Assembly: GCF_021869535.1 (NCBI RefSeq)
Contig: NW_026262668.1
Coordinates: 24,929,732-24,993,731 of the forward strand
DNA from: Mytilus californianus
Taxonomy: Eukaryota; Mollusca; Bivalvia; Mytilida; Mytilidae
DNA length: 64,000 nt
Reading direction: 5' to 3'
Part shown: positions 49,349 to 61,467 of the stretch, in pieces
Layout of the letters: each line of letters starts with the position of its first letter
How positions within the stretch are numbered: position 1 is the first letter of the stretch
Translations under genes and position numbers: made by a program
The notes under the pieces: model-generated
What the model saw: only the letters and a program-made list of their open reading frames with translations
Told to the model about the DNA's origin: nothing
Database searches by the model: none

Positions 49349-49792
49349 AATATTTGAGGTAAATTATATGGCCTTCCAAATACCGTTTCGATTCCTAACA
49401 TCACTGAAGAGACATTAATTGTCGAAATCCGGATATGGTGTACCAATTTTTGCACCTTTCGTTTGCAGTATACCATCTTTTCCGCAAGTTTATTGTTTTC
49501 TGTTTGGTATTACATTAATAATTAAGATCCATTTTATTCATCTGGTGATCCGTTTATTTGGCAATCGCCATGGCAGTCAGCAGGGTTTAAGAATATCTGT
49601 TGTTCGACCTGCTAGTCATATGCGATTTGTTAAATATACTTTTTCACTCATTTGGTCTTTTGGAAACTGTTGTTTGTGCTGTATTTAGACCCCTCTACCA
49701 AAAAATTTGTTTTGCATGCACACGTATAAAAATTGCGGTTTTTATCCAACCTATCATAGGTTTGAACGTTGTTTTCAATTTAGACTTTTTTA
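49349..49792 (+). mobile_element. Dispersed single copy of the ~541-bp retrozyme-like unit
   Basis: Collinear with the + units of the 34.2-36.9 kb array from GAGGTAAATTATATGGCCTT through GGTTTGAACGTTGTTTTCAA; shorter than one full period. Confidence 0.9.
49399..49440 (+). ncRNA. Hammerhead ribozyme motif, dispersed copy
   Basis: Same 42-nt motif as array copy 1, every core and stem base retained. Confidence 0.8.
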
Positions 49793-49939
49793 TACAATAT
49801 TTGTACATTGTCGGAAAATATAACATTTACTTGTAAAAGCTTCAGAAACATGACGAAATTCGAGGCTCGCCGAGCTTTTCTCCCATTTCGTAGCGAGTAC
49901 AAATCCAATTTTATTTCCAACAATGTACATTTATTGTTC
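49793..49939. mobile_element. 147-bp foldback element
   Basis: Left arm ACAATATTTGTACATTGTCG and right arm (minus) ACAATAAATGTACATTGTTG flank a core CGAGGCTCGCCGAGC. Inserted at or abutting the retrozyme-like unit. Confidence 0.8.
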
Positions 49940-51519
49940 TTATCCAGCAATTTACAACCGGCATTTTAAGGTTTAGTTGTTGCAAATTGTTGTCTCTGAT
50001 TTTTCAAAGAAATCGACATAGTTTAAACGCGGACCGCGACTAGGACCCCAAAATGAACTGCTACACATGTATCCTAAAAGAATTATTCAAATAACCGTTT
50101 GCTCTATATGAAAGCGGAATAACAGGAGACTAACAAGTATATTTAAAGCAAAATAATATGTGTGTACCTGTTATTTGCACAATTATAGTTTGCTGATTGA
50201 CGGATAAAATGGGGGGAACTGTTGGTGTATTGTTTCTGGTCAATCTTGCAGCTGGCTACATGTGATGATTATTTTTAACCCTGCTTTTTTTTACCCAAAC
50301 ATTGGCATTGTCATTTTATAACCCCTACCCCTCATGGTTTTGTGTAGATGACCTTCTACAGTTTATACATAAACCGTATCATGGTATACATCACACTTGT
50401 ACACAACATTACTTTATTCGTCCCCAATTTTGAAACTTATTTAATTGCACAGATTATGTTTTTAAACCTCTTTTCCTTTACAAACATCTTATCAATACAA
50501 GCTCGTAGCTGCTATCTTGGATATTGTCCATTACCGCCTTTTTAGAACGGTTAACATTGGAAAGTTGATAAGGATAAAACGATAAAAAAATCGTTCTAAA
50601 TATTCCCTTTGTCTCTAAATCTTCATGCTATCAACTTAGCATGTATTTTACAAATTCCTTCCTCCTTCAATAATATAAAAACATTTAACTTCTTTGGCTT
50701 TTACTCGCGTATTTCTCTTTCAAACTAGCTTTTTCTATTCATTAACCCGTGTTTCAGGAACTATTTTTTTATTTTTCTGTCCAATCATAAAAGATTTAGA
50801 GTAATATGAACACGGTTTGTATCATACACATTTGAATGATTTTTTTTTAGACATTTACAGTACTTACTCACCTACTTACCAGAATCTACAATTCGGAAAA
50901 TCGGAGATTTTTTTAATTCGAACTATTAGTTTAAAATCTTGCAAAATTAGTCCATGTTGAAGGCTCAATTTGTTTTTCTAATGATAGTGCAATAGTTCCA
51001 TGTTTAAATATACATTTATAAAGCTGTAAATACAGCAAAACCTAGAAAAATATTCGGAAATTTCATAGAAATGCCATTTTATGTAAATTCAGTTTCTGTC
51101 GTTATTGTTTTAAGTTCTATTCAAAAGATAAGGTAAGGCAAGGATTCATGCGAACGACTGACAAAAGATGCAAAAGAAGATAAAGATTCTCATTCCGAAT
51201 GAGTTGTTCCACTACATGTAGCAGTGGATGTTAATAAAAATATATTAATTCTAAGTTTCCTTCCTCCTGCAATAATATATCCTATATTACTCTAAATATT
51301 TTATGATAGGACAAAAAAATAATAATTAAAAAAAAAAAACACGGGTTAATGAACAGAAAATTTCCATAGCTAGTTTGAAAAGAAGTTGAATTATTCAAGT
51401 TTTTTTAATTCTCCTTTATCATTTGATAGTAACTGTTATAGTCGCATAGAGTCTAATCTGGAGCCAGTGGACAACAAATGATTACTATATGATACAAACA
51501 AAGACATTGTTTGGCAGGC
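49940..51519. other. Non-coding, nothing recognised
   Basis: Imperfect inverted resemblance between about 50640-50830 and 51260-51410 (CTTCCTCC..CAATAATAT; ATCATAAAAGATTTAGAGTAATAT) suggests an eroded inverted repeat. Confidence 0.45.
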
Positions 51520-51760
51520 AAATCTAAGGCTGAAGATACCAATGGGACTATCAAAAGTCGAAGAGAAACCGATTCACTATGGTAAAAAACGAAAAACGAG
51601 GAAAAGACAAACAACAGGCTTCAAAACACAACATAGAAAACTAAAGATTGAGCAGCACTAACACAACAAAATAATCCAGGATGATTCAAGATGCTCCAGA
51701 AGGATAAGCAGATACTGATCTACATTTGACATCCCGTGTTGCTGATGGTAAGTACCCATG
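51520..51760 (+). repeat. Copy of a dispersed mollusc repeat
   Basis: GGCTGAAGATACCAATGGGA, ACACAACATAGAAAACTAAA, GATTGAGCAGCACTAACACA and CATCCCGTGTTGCTGATGG; family of 32245-32450. Confidence 0.7.
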
Positions 51761-51859
51761 CAGTCGGTGAGAATTGATAAAACGAGGACAGAACTGTGGC
51801 TACGCCAATAGAACATATCAGAGGTATATGTGACACAGAATTCCTAAACAGACCTACTA

Positions 51860-51990
51860 ATGTAGTACTGTTACACAATTGTCCCAGGTTAGGGGAGAAT
51901 TGGGCTTCTTAAACATGTTTAACCCCGCCATATTCTGCATGTGCCGGTCAGAAGTCAGGAGCCTGTAATTCAGTGGAATTCAACTTTATC
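51860..51990 (-). repeat. Partial copy of the ~350-bp dispersed repeat
   Basis: CACAATTGTCCCAGGTTAGG, AAACATGTTTAACCCCGCCA, TATTCTGCATGTGCCGGTC and AGTCAGGAGCCTGTAATTCA. Confidence 0.8.
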
Positions 51991-52959
51991 ACTGGTTACC
52001 TTTTCTCCAATAGCTTCCTCAGCATTACTCTATAATGGAAACCATGACAGGAAACACAAAACCTGTGTGATTAAAAAAGAGTATAATTAAAAAATTGAAA
52101 ATGGTTCAGAAAATTTATTTCGAAAAATCAATTGTAAATTTTTTTCCTCCTGCCATATAAAGATATAAAGTATTACATTTGTGAGTTTTTAAAGTGTACA
52201 TTGCAACATTCCAGATAATATATACTTTTATTCATTAATTGATTTTAAAAGAAATATTCCAGTATAGTAAAGTTGATTTTTATTTATTCAAATTTGCTGC
52301 TGAATAAAAAACGGATACAGCTATGAGAAAAGTTTCCGAATTCAAGTATAGTAACTGGAGATCATCGGTATATCAATTTACAATCAGACGCATATTTGTC
52401 ATATTACAGATTATAACTTTATTTTCCTTTTGCAGGTTTAGTGTTACAAGATATAACGATTATCTTATTGAATTTTTTTGCAGATTATTGATGTGTTCAT
52501 CACGAAAATATTGGCATATATGGTTTGTCATATCTTACCAAAATACCAAGAAATTAAATCAAACAAAACATTAGACACGATCTAGGTTAAATACTTAACC
52601 GGCTTATGCCATACAATTGCACCAATCATCACGAATTCGTTATGAGACAGATTCTAAGACCCTGTTTTGAAGAAAATAACGGAAAACATGTTTTTTCGAT
52701 ATATGATCGCTTAAGTTTCCTCACCCCCAGTTTTTACCTTAGTTTTGTATTGTTCTTAAGCCTTTTTTCAACCGTTTTGAATTTTCTATTTTCTATTATT
52801 GTTAGATGAGAATGACATCATGGCGTCAGAACTAGATTGGTTAGGTGCTAAATATGTATCTTTGCATTAAAAGTCACACTGAACATTTTTCAAACCTTTA
52901 CTATGAAGCATATCGAAGCAGTACTTTGAAAACATTAGTTTGTAAAATATTGAAAATCC
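51991..52959. other. Non-coding, nothing recognised
   Basis: Short ORFs without motif. Confidence 0.5.
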
Positions 52960-53245
52960 TGACTTATATGTCCTAAGTCAGGAGCCTGTGGATCAGTAGT
53001 TGACGTTTGTTGGTGTGGTTCATAAGTGTTTCTCGTTTCTCGTTTTTTATATAGATTAGACCGTTGGTTTTCCTGTTTGAATTGTTTTACACTAGTAATT
53101 TTGGGGTCTTTTATAGCTTGCTGTTCGGTGTGAGCCAAGGCTCCGTGTTGAAGGCCGTACTTTGACCTATAATTGTTTACTTTTAATACATTGTGATTTG
53201 GATAGAGAGTTGTCTCATTGGCACTCATACCACATATTCTTATGT
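52960..53245 (-). repeat. Copy of the ~350-bp dispersed repeat
   Basis: Antisense, near-identical relative of 40910-41190: CCTAAGTCAGGAGCCTGTGG, GTTTCTCGTTTCTCGTTTTT, TTGAAGGCCGTACTTTGACC and TTGTCTCATTGGCACTCATA. ORF 52935-53228 is the repeat. Confidence 0.9.
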
Positions 53246-54401
53246 ATATTATATTCCGACTTTGACTTAATCTTAAGTGCTTCGCTTATTCATCATCATC
53301 AATCATAGTCATGTCTCTGTCATCAAGCTGGTTTGATGCACACAAAAAAAACTCCTTTTATGTGCCTCCCATATAATGCTTGTTCGTTTGTTCTGAGGGT
53401 TATCACCATGATGTATCTGTAGGTTTAATACCATTATCCGTTCAACGTCGTTTGGTATACTCAGTAGTTAAAAGTAGGTTTGCCGCTGTACACATCAGTT
53501 ATACTTGAAAGACAAAAATACATGCACTATAATATATTATCATAATATTAGATTTAAGGTATTTGTAAAAAGCGATACGAGCTTCGAATCTAAAGTTTTT
53601 AACATGAGGCACACTTACAGGATTTTATTACAAAAATCTATTATTCTATTTTTGTCTTGTAAGAATGATTTTCATTTCTTTTTGTCAAAGTCAAGAAAGA
53701 ACTGTTCTGTCCTTTGAAAGGAAAATATTTTATAAGTTTACCGTCAATCACGATACTATCTTTAATCGGTCTAACAATAGAATGTTTAAAAAAAAAATTG
53801 CAAAATTAATGTTGTATAATACCTAGCATGTTACACTTGTGTGAAATTTGAACCTATGTTTAGTATTATTCACACAGATTATCAATAAACATTGGAAGTA
53901 CTGTCATAAACATTAGTATCATTGTAATATGATCAGAATTTAAGTAAAACAAAACTTAACACATAAATTAATGTAGAAACCGATGCAATCGTTGTTTCCC
54001 ACCTTTCCAGGAATATTCTATTTTATATGAAAAAAGTGGATGTGGGATGTATGTCAATGAGACGGTAAACTTAATCAAACAAATTAACAAGAGAAGTCTA
54101 TAGGGCAGTTTACATTCTCCGACAAAAGATAGATTTATATGCAATATGATAAACCTTAAATCTTCTCCCAAAAAATATGAATAAAATCAAAAGAAACAAT
54201 CTTTAGATTTATCATTCACACCAAATTCTCTAAATACAAAAATAATTTAAGATACAACCTTTTTTTAATTTTTCCCCTAGGATCTTTTTATTTCAGCTTT
54301 ACCCCTTATTCAATTTTGTTCTTACTTTTATGACCTCACATCTTGTCTCTTTTCTGCTCTCCCTTGCCTCATCTTTTCCCCCAAGAAAATTAGTCCGTAA
54401 T
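53246..54401. other. Non-coding, nothing firm
   Basis: A weak fragment of the ~350-bp repeat (GTGGATGTGGGATGTATGTC, about 54038-54057). Confidence 0.5.
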
Positions 54402-54608
54402 AGAGAAATAAAGGATATGGGGTATCCATCCATGACACGAAATCGGTCCATGCACAGCAAAAAAACCCACAAAAGGCAAAGGAACAGCGCTTTTATTGCT
54501 GTTCTTCATCTTAAAGTCACAGTGACTCTTTTATTACGGAGAAAAAAAACTCTCACCTCGCTGCAAGTTTAGGACGGCCCCTTGCACCGGTTTGAGAGGA
54601 GTTCGGGT
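54402..54608. repeat. Dispersed ~200-bp repeat, copy 2
   Basis: Partner of 3985-4190. Confidence 0.75.
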
Positions 54609-55368
54609 AGATGTAATCACCATCAAATCGGGCCCCCGTCAAAAAGAACATACTGGAAAGTAGTACATATTTAAAACAAAATAGTTCCTACGCATAAGTG
54701 TAAATTTCAAACTATGTAAAGTATATTTTAGTAATTAAGGTATCAAATGGTGATCCTTGTAGAACACACATTGACTGATAATATTGATAAAATACAAAAA
54801 TGTATAAATGAATTCTAAAATTGAGGGCATATATTGACTGTTTCTCAGATATGAAGTACCTGGTTTGGTGTATCCAAAGTTTAGGTAACCTGTACGGTCT
54901 GATGTAATATGTTTTTATGGTATTCATTCCCTAAACTATACTTTTTTCTTTTCCCCTTTTTTAATGCTATTTTAATTATTCAGGTCGTCTAATTATCTCA
55001 CATCAATTAAAATGTCAAATAAAGACATTTCTTTTCATTCCGATTCGGATTTTTTTTCCATTTGTTTTCATCTAAGTACTTCTTTTATTTAATATAAATT
55101 TGTCTTTAATTCAAATGTATGAATTCATTATTTGGTTTCAATATCATACCAGTTAAAAAGTTATCAAAACCAAATTGTTTATTAGATGTATTAAAAAATC
55201 CGTACATTGGTCGATTCAGTTCCGGTACTATTTTCATTTACTACATTTGTGTTAAGTAGCATGCGGATCGGAGCTTGAGCTACTGGGAAGTTTGACTGTA
55301 TCAAACCACAGGTACAAGACGATTAAAAAAAATATACATGTAGTTATACTGAAAACACTGTATTCAGT
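54609..55368. other. Non-coding, nothing recognised
   Basis: No supported feature. Confidence 0.5.
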
Positions 55369-56849
55369 ATATATGTTACAGGAATTTTCTTAATTTAGGC
55401 ATTTTGTAAAATGACTGAATTTTTAGGCAATTTACAAAATGGCTTACATTGACAGGCATTATATAAAATGACTAAAAATACCTAGTCATTTTGTAAAATG
55501 AACAAAATGACTGGAATGTTTAAACAAAATTCAACAAATTGCCTATTCAGTTTCAGGTAATTTGTAGAAAAAGAAAATCATGGAGATATGACCAAAATGG
55601 TACAGTAATATTAAGTTTATTCTTCAAATACCAACTGGGAAAGTTTGTATGTATGTCATAGGTCTTTGTTAATGAACATACTGTTTGTACTTACTTCGTA
55701 TTTAAGACAGAATCTTATGACTTTCTTGTCATGGTGACAGAAGGACAAATTACAATAAAACGAAATTTACAAATAATATTTTAGAAAATCTAGATTCAAA
55801 ACAAAAATATGAAGCAGAGAAAGAGAAGTATGTTGTTTGATTGACTGATAGTTGTTTGTTTGCGTTCAGTGGCAAATAATTTATGCTTATTTAGGACGAG
55901 AACTTATTGATAATAAATCAAATAGGTAAGTTCTGCAATGGATTGATCGGATAAAGGACAAGAAATTTGACTGCCGATTTGAAAGAAAGTATGTTGGATA
56001 GGGACAGATGTTACAGCAAAACGAATTCTCCTCAAAAGCATTGGTTTCACCATACAAGGTCGTGTTTGGTTGTAAAGTAAAGACATAAGTTTCTTCATCG
56101 TCACTGCCTCAAGGATATTCTTATGTCTTTAAAATCTGACGAATTAGGGTGTACTGATGCTAGAATAAAACAATGAACCAAGAAGAGAAAAATCAAGGTG
56201 CGTCAAAAGGGTAAGCGTCTCCTGCTATACATGTATCACCCACTATGCGACGAATCTGATTCAGTCTGGTGAATACTCTGATAATCCAAAAGATGTAAGT
56301 CAACATAATCACGCCAATAATACTTCGAATCTTTTGGAAACACATGAAAAGAAGATATTCATGTGTGTGCTGTTTGTGAAATCCCATGTTTTTCAAACGT
56401 TTAAATGTTGACAGAGTTGAAAAAGTTATGATTCGGGTTTCACCAAATGTGGTTATTACTAAGTGTTAAGACCAGATTCAACGCCAAACGAAAGATTTGA
56501 CAAAAAAACTATGCGAAATGTGCAACATAATCTGCAATCCAAATATTTCATAAAATAACAAAAAAAAGTCGAGTTCAATAATTGTGGGAATTTTAAATAA
56601 TTCAGTTGAATTTTTTTGATAATACTCTTTAAATGCAAGCATACAACTGTTGTGTTGTTCTATACTTTCAATGGCTCAGTTTGTGTGTACATTACATTCT
56701 ATAAAATAAATCTGGCATTTTGTAAAATGCTTTTCAATTTTTTAGGTATTATATAAAATGCCTGAAAACATTAGTCAATATATAAATTGCTTAAATATTA
56801 CAGGCAATATAGAAAATGCCTAAGTTAGGAAAATGACTGTAACATATTT
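55369..56849. mobile_element. 1.48-kb element with long terminal inverted repeats
   Basis: Left end TATGTTACAGGAATTTTC followed by TTAGGCATTTTGTAAAATGA; right end on the minus strand TATGTTACAGTCATTTTC followed by TTAGGCATTTTCTATATTGC. Each terminus (about 130-150 bp) is built from repeated GGCATTTTGTAAAATG-like palindromic motifs. The interior has only short minus-strand ORFs (56193-56396 and 55904-56104) with no recognisable transposase, so the copy is non-autonomous or decayed. Superfamily not identified. Confidence 0.75.
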
Positions 56850-56859
56850 ATGTTTTGGA

Positions 56860-56980
56860 GTTTAGTGTTTAGGCCTTCAACAATGAGTAAAACCCATACA
56901 GCATAGTCAGCTATAAAAGGCCCCGAAATGACAAATGTAAAACAATTCAAACGAGAAAACTAACGGCCTGATTTGACCAA
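56860..56980 (+). repeat. Partial copy of the ~350-bp dispersed repeat
   Basis: GGCCTTCAACAATGAGTAAA, CCCATACAGCATAGTCAGC, TATAAAAGGCCCCGAAATGA and GAGAAAACTAACGGCCTG. Confidence 0.85.
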
Positions 56981-58196
56981 TTATGACTTAAAATACATTA
57001 TAAATTGTCCATTTAATATGATTTCATGAGTGAGAAATTGTCATTAATATAGGTCTAATACAGAAAAGCCGGTTTATACAGAATTTTTACTGGTCTTAAG
57101 TAACTTAGGTACAATGTAGCTATACACAGTTAGGAAAAAAAATAATGAAACTCAAAATTTTTAACCACCCTCTTTCCCTTGCTTTTTAACAAATGAGGCT
57201 TAATCTTTGTGTTATGTATGTGCATATGTATGGAAACAGCATCTTCCATAGAATTGATTTCCAATGTTAAAATGGTGAAATATAATCTCTTTTTTGGTGT
57301 AACGATGGCAACAATCTGCATTTATTTGATACAAAATATTGCAAAAAAGGGGGTGAAAATGTCACAAAAGTCCCCAAAATTTGGTCCAAAGTAGAATTTC
57401 AATCCATTAGAGTGATACCTTTTCTGAAACCATATACATTTATATTTATATAGGTCAAATAAAAATCATATGCATTTCACTAGTACTTCATTTTTACATA
57501 AAACTGAATTGGAAGTTCGAGGGTCAAATATTTGTTGGAAAACACTACAATAATTATTGGACCTATGGACGGTACAGATGTGAAAATACGGACCGTCAAA
57601 CAGAAAATGGTCTATAAATATGCAAAAAACAATCTTGATGTTCATATATACCCACTTTGAAGGCTATATTATTCTTCACCTATCTAAAAATCAATTTTAT
57701 TGCACAATAACTTTTATATTTAAAAAAATTCACAGGGGCCAAAATGCGAAACCAATTTCCTAACTGTTAATTGCTACCTTAATACAGGATTTTAACTTCC
57801 GGTTTTTGGGTCAGAAAATGGATTTGTAAAATATAAGATTTCAACATGTTTGATGGTACGAGTTGTTGTTATTTTTCATATGTTATACTATTTTTTTCTT
57901 TGAGTATACGACGGTAGAAAGTGTGACTATCTAGAATTGTCAACAATAAAAAACTATTTCTTTGAGGGCGCCGTCTGAGGTAAGAGAAATTTGTAGGGTT
58001 GGCAATCTTGGATATGCACCGCTTCGAATGGGCCACATTTGTTTAATTATTCCAGAATTTAAGGGTCCTTCGAACCATTTAAAATACATGTTAAAGAAGC
58101 TCTTGTACATGTCTTACTGTAGTAGCAAATAATTTGTCAAAACACTTACGTCAGAGAATTATTTAACGAATTAAAATGCGTCATATGTACAAAAAA
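56981..58196. other. Non-coding; one block repeated near the right end
   Basis: About 57345-57415 (GGGGGTGAAAATG, CCCCAAAATTTGGTCCAAAG, CCATTAGAGTGAT) recurs at 63807-63874. Nothing else recognised. Confidence 0.6.
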
Positions 58197-58470
58197 TGAA
58201 TAAAATTGAGAATGGAAATGGGGAATATGTCAAAGAGACAACAACCCGACCAAAGAGCAGATAACAGCCGAAGGCCACCAATGGGTCTTCAACGCAGCAA
58301 GAAAATCCCGCACCCGGAGGTGGTCCTCAGCTGGCCCCTAAATAAAATTGTGTACTGGTTCATTGTAAATGGACGTGACACTAAACTCCAAAACATATAA
58401 AGGAACTAAAATTAAAAAAACCTACAAGACAAACAAAGGCCAGAGGCTCCTGACTTGGGAAAGGCGCAAA
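58197..58470 (-). repeat. Naiad 3' pseudo-LTR
   Basis: About 270 bp aligned with 62230-62502 at roughly 97% identity by eye (about 8 differences). On the minus strand it ends CCATTTCCATTCTCAATTTT. Confidence 0.9.
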
Positions 58471-58710
58471 AATGCAGCGGGGTTAAACTGTTTTGTGAGA
58501 TCTCAACCCTCCCCCTATACCTCTAGCCAATGTAGAATAAAGAAACACATAGCAATACGTACAGTAAAAATCAGTTTAAAAGAAGTCCGAGTCCGATGTC
58601 AGGATAGGTAACAAAAGAAACTAAGCAAATTGACAATGATACATAAATTAACAAAGGACTGACATGCCAGCTCCAGACCTCAATTAAACTGATTGAAAGA
58701 TTATGTCTTC

Positions 58711-58767
58711 ATCATATGAAAATCAGATACAATCCCTCCCGCTAGGGGTTTAGTATCATACCATCAT
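58711..58767 (-). promoter_or_regulatory. Very tentative SECIS-like hairpin in the Naiad 3' region
   Basis: On the minus strand ATGA (58764-58767) and TGAT (58711-58714) bracket a foldable segment (TATGA/TCATA, then ATAC/GTAT) whose loop holds AAA; an inner ATGA...TGAT pair also exists (58756-58759 and 58722-58725). Helix length is poor for a canonical SECIS. Recorded because the upstream ORF has five TGA codons at Cys positions. Confidence 0.15.
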
Positions 58768-58980
58768 AAAATATATGAGAAGAACATAACCCGTATCATG
58801 CCAATAACTGGTTTTAGAATACACATGTGTTTATTTCCGATGCAAGGACCCTATGAGTGAATCAATATTAATACCAATAATTAGCTTTATTTAAAGTCAG
58901 TTCGGCATGATAAATCTCTTTAGTGTACATACTGAAGTCGTCATTATTGAGAGCCAATATATCATCCAAATATCTAAAAA

Positions 58981-59200
58981 ATTGGAAACAGCACGTTTAA
59001 TAATTCCATGCGTCCGAAGCGCTTTTCTGGATTTACCTTCATCAGGAACGCTCAATGCTAAACATTTGAAAACCGAGGGATGTATAAGTACCGAAACAGT
59101 TGAAGAGCTATATGACAAAAATACCTAAAACAAATTCATCTAAGGTCAACTTTGCCTGAGGGGGTTGAAACCTTAGTTTCTTTATAATTTCAAAATTTAT
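58981..59200 (-). mobile_element. ~220-bp Penelope-type fragment inserted in the RT
   Basis: Separates FNNT (end of the motif B-C linker, at 59201 and above) from RYLDD (58978 and below). It carries AAGGTTTCAACCCCCTCAGG, TTGTCATATAGCTCTTCAAC, CCTGATGAAGG and CCAGAAAAGCGCTTCGG (minus strand) and is homologous to 17890-18060. Removing it rejoins the coding frame. Confidence 0.75.
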
Positions 59201-61467
59201 AAAGTGTTATTAAATTTTTGAATCAGATAATGTTTCGATGGGTTTTTGCTGATTTTAGTCATAAATTGTAGCTCATAACAATACAGAAACAGGTCCGCAA
59301 TAAGTGGTGCACAGTTAGTTCCCATGGGAATTCCGAAATACTGACGATATACGGAACCTCCATAGCGACAAAAATGTTATCTAGTAAAAATTCAAGGGCA
59401 GTTATAGTATCAAAGCAAGTCCAATTGACATAGTTCTTTTGTTTGTTGTTACTAAAAAATGACCTAAAAGAGTTCGAACATATATATTCGCATTCCGACT
59501 TTTTAAATGCCCATTTAATCAGGTGTGTGAATTGTTTCTTAATAAGATTATGAGGCAAAGTGGTATATAGGGTAGAAAAATCAAAACTTTGAACAGATTC
59601 AAAATCACCAAAATAAGCATGCAATTTATCAAGTACTTCCGACGAATTTTTGACACTGCAAAAGTAATTAACTCCACTATTTTCAAAAGCCTTATTTGAA
59701 CAATTTATTACCAGGTTTTTGATTGTACCAAGTGTACTTGTAAGTAGAATATATAGTTTAGTAGTGGAACAATGGCTTGAAGACGAAATAAATCTATATT
59801 TGTAAGGAGTTTTGTGTAGCTTCGGAAGCCAGTACATAGTTGGGACTTTCATTGTATTTGGTTCTGCTTGTAAAGAGGTAGCTAAAAGTTCATGTTTGTT
59901 ACAGATGTCATTTTCCGAAAATGGAGTCAGTTGGAATGTTGGTGAATTCGTGATTTCCTTTTTTAGAACTTCAATGTAAAATTTACGTCAAACAATAATG
60001 ATACTGTTAGCAGCCTTATCAGCCTGGACAAAAACAAATTCCTTGACGAGTTCTTTTAGCTTATGCTTGATACGAGAAATTGGGCTATTATGGTTGTTGT
60101 TAGGAGTAAAATGTTCTTTAAAATGTTGAATACGTATATCAACTATGTTCATTATCGAATTAAAAAAAGAATCTAATGATTTCTTGTCAGCTTTTTCTCG
60201 TTTTATCCATTTAGAGCAGTAAGTACGGAGTGAGTCGTGGATGATGTTACGACACTCATTCCAATTAATAATTGACAGGGGACGATATTTAGGTCCTTTA
60301 CTGAAGAATGATTTCAACTCTCGGTCACGAACGATGTTAAGGTCTCCTGTGATAATATGGGAACTGGGGCCATAAATGTATTTGGAATTACTGCAATTTC
60401 ATGACGTAGGTGTATTGTCACTGATGTTAACATCTTTACACACTTCGCTGTAAATTAACACATATTTCCGGGTAGATTGTTTGTAAACATAACAAATAAG
60501 AGGGAGTTCAGTATTATCAAAATAGCCAGGAATTTGTTCTTTTACAGAATGATCATTAAAAATACCGGCAATATTTACAAAATCAAAACCTTTATTGACA
60601 TATTTGATTTTAATAAAATGTTTTTTGTGATCTTCAGGGCGATCAATTTTTGGAAACAATTTAGAATAACAATATGCAATTATAATTTGGACGATTTCAT
60701 ACTAAGGACTAAAATATGGAATTGTGTTACATATATCCAAAATTTGAGGTAATTTATTAACAGGTAACGAACAGAGCTTGGTTAATAGATAATGTCTACC
60801 GTTGTTTTTTGAAATAGAAATTAGGTCCGAAATATTTGTATTGTTATTACGAAATTTTCTTTGATTGCGATTTATTCCACGCCTATGAGAACGGTTTTTA
60901 CGAACTGTTTTAGAAACTATATCCAAAATGTTAACAGAATATGTTCTAGATATATTACCAATTCCCATGATATGGTCATTAAGACCGAGAGGATAGACTG
61001 TCTGTAATTTTTAAATCCAATTGAATTCAATTATTTTTCGTGATCTTACAGAATGAGATTCCCCAGGCTGCTTATTAACTTCTTCTAAAGGTTGAACTTT
61101 TAAATATTTAAAATGATGATTGTGCTTCTTAAGGTGTTGATAAATGATACTTTTGAATAATGGGGTCTTTTAAAACGATAAAGGTGTTCTTGCGTGCGTT
61201 TAGATGAATATAGTCCAGTTTCACCTACATACTGAATACCGCATCCCGGTTTGTTTCATGTGAGTAAATATGTAATACTGTTAGTTTTTCAAGTGATATC
61301 AGTTTCAAAATGTAAGGAAAATGTGCGACCATTAAACGTGGACCTTACCGTATTGTTGGTGGAAAGACGCGGACATGTAAGTCATTTTTTGGCATGACAC
61401 TTATAGATAGAAGGGTAACCACGATTTTTGTTATTACAAATGTTAGCGATAGTAGTAGTTTTAGATA

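Noticed and set aside
58206-58400. Twin 64-residue ORFs at 58206 and 62238
   Set aside because: Antisense of the Naiad pseudo-LTR; similar only because the repeats are similar.
60477-60752. 91-residue + strand ORF in the Naiad
   Set aside because: Antisense to the better-supported GIY-YIG/RT frame.
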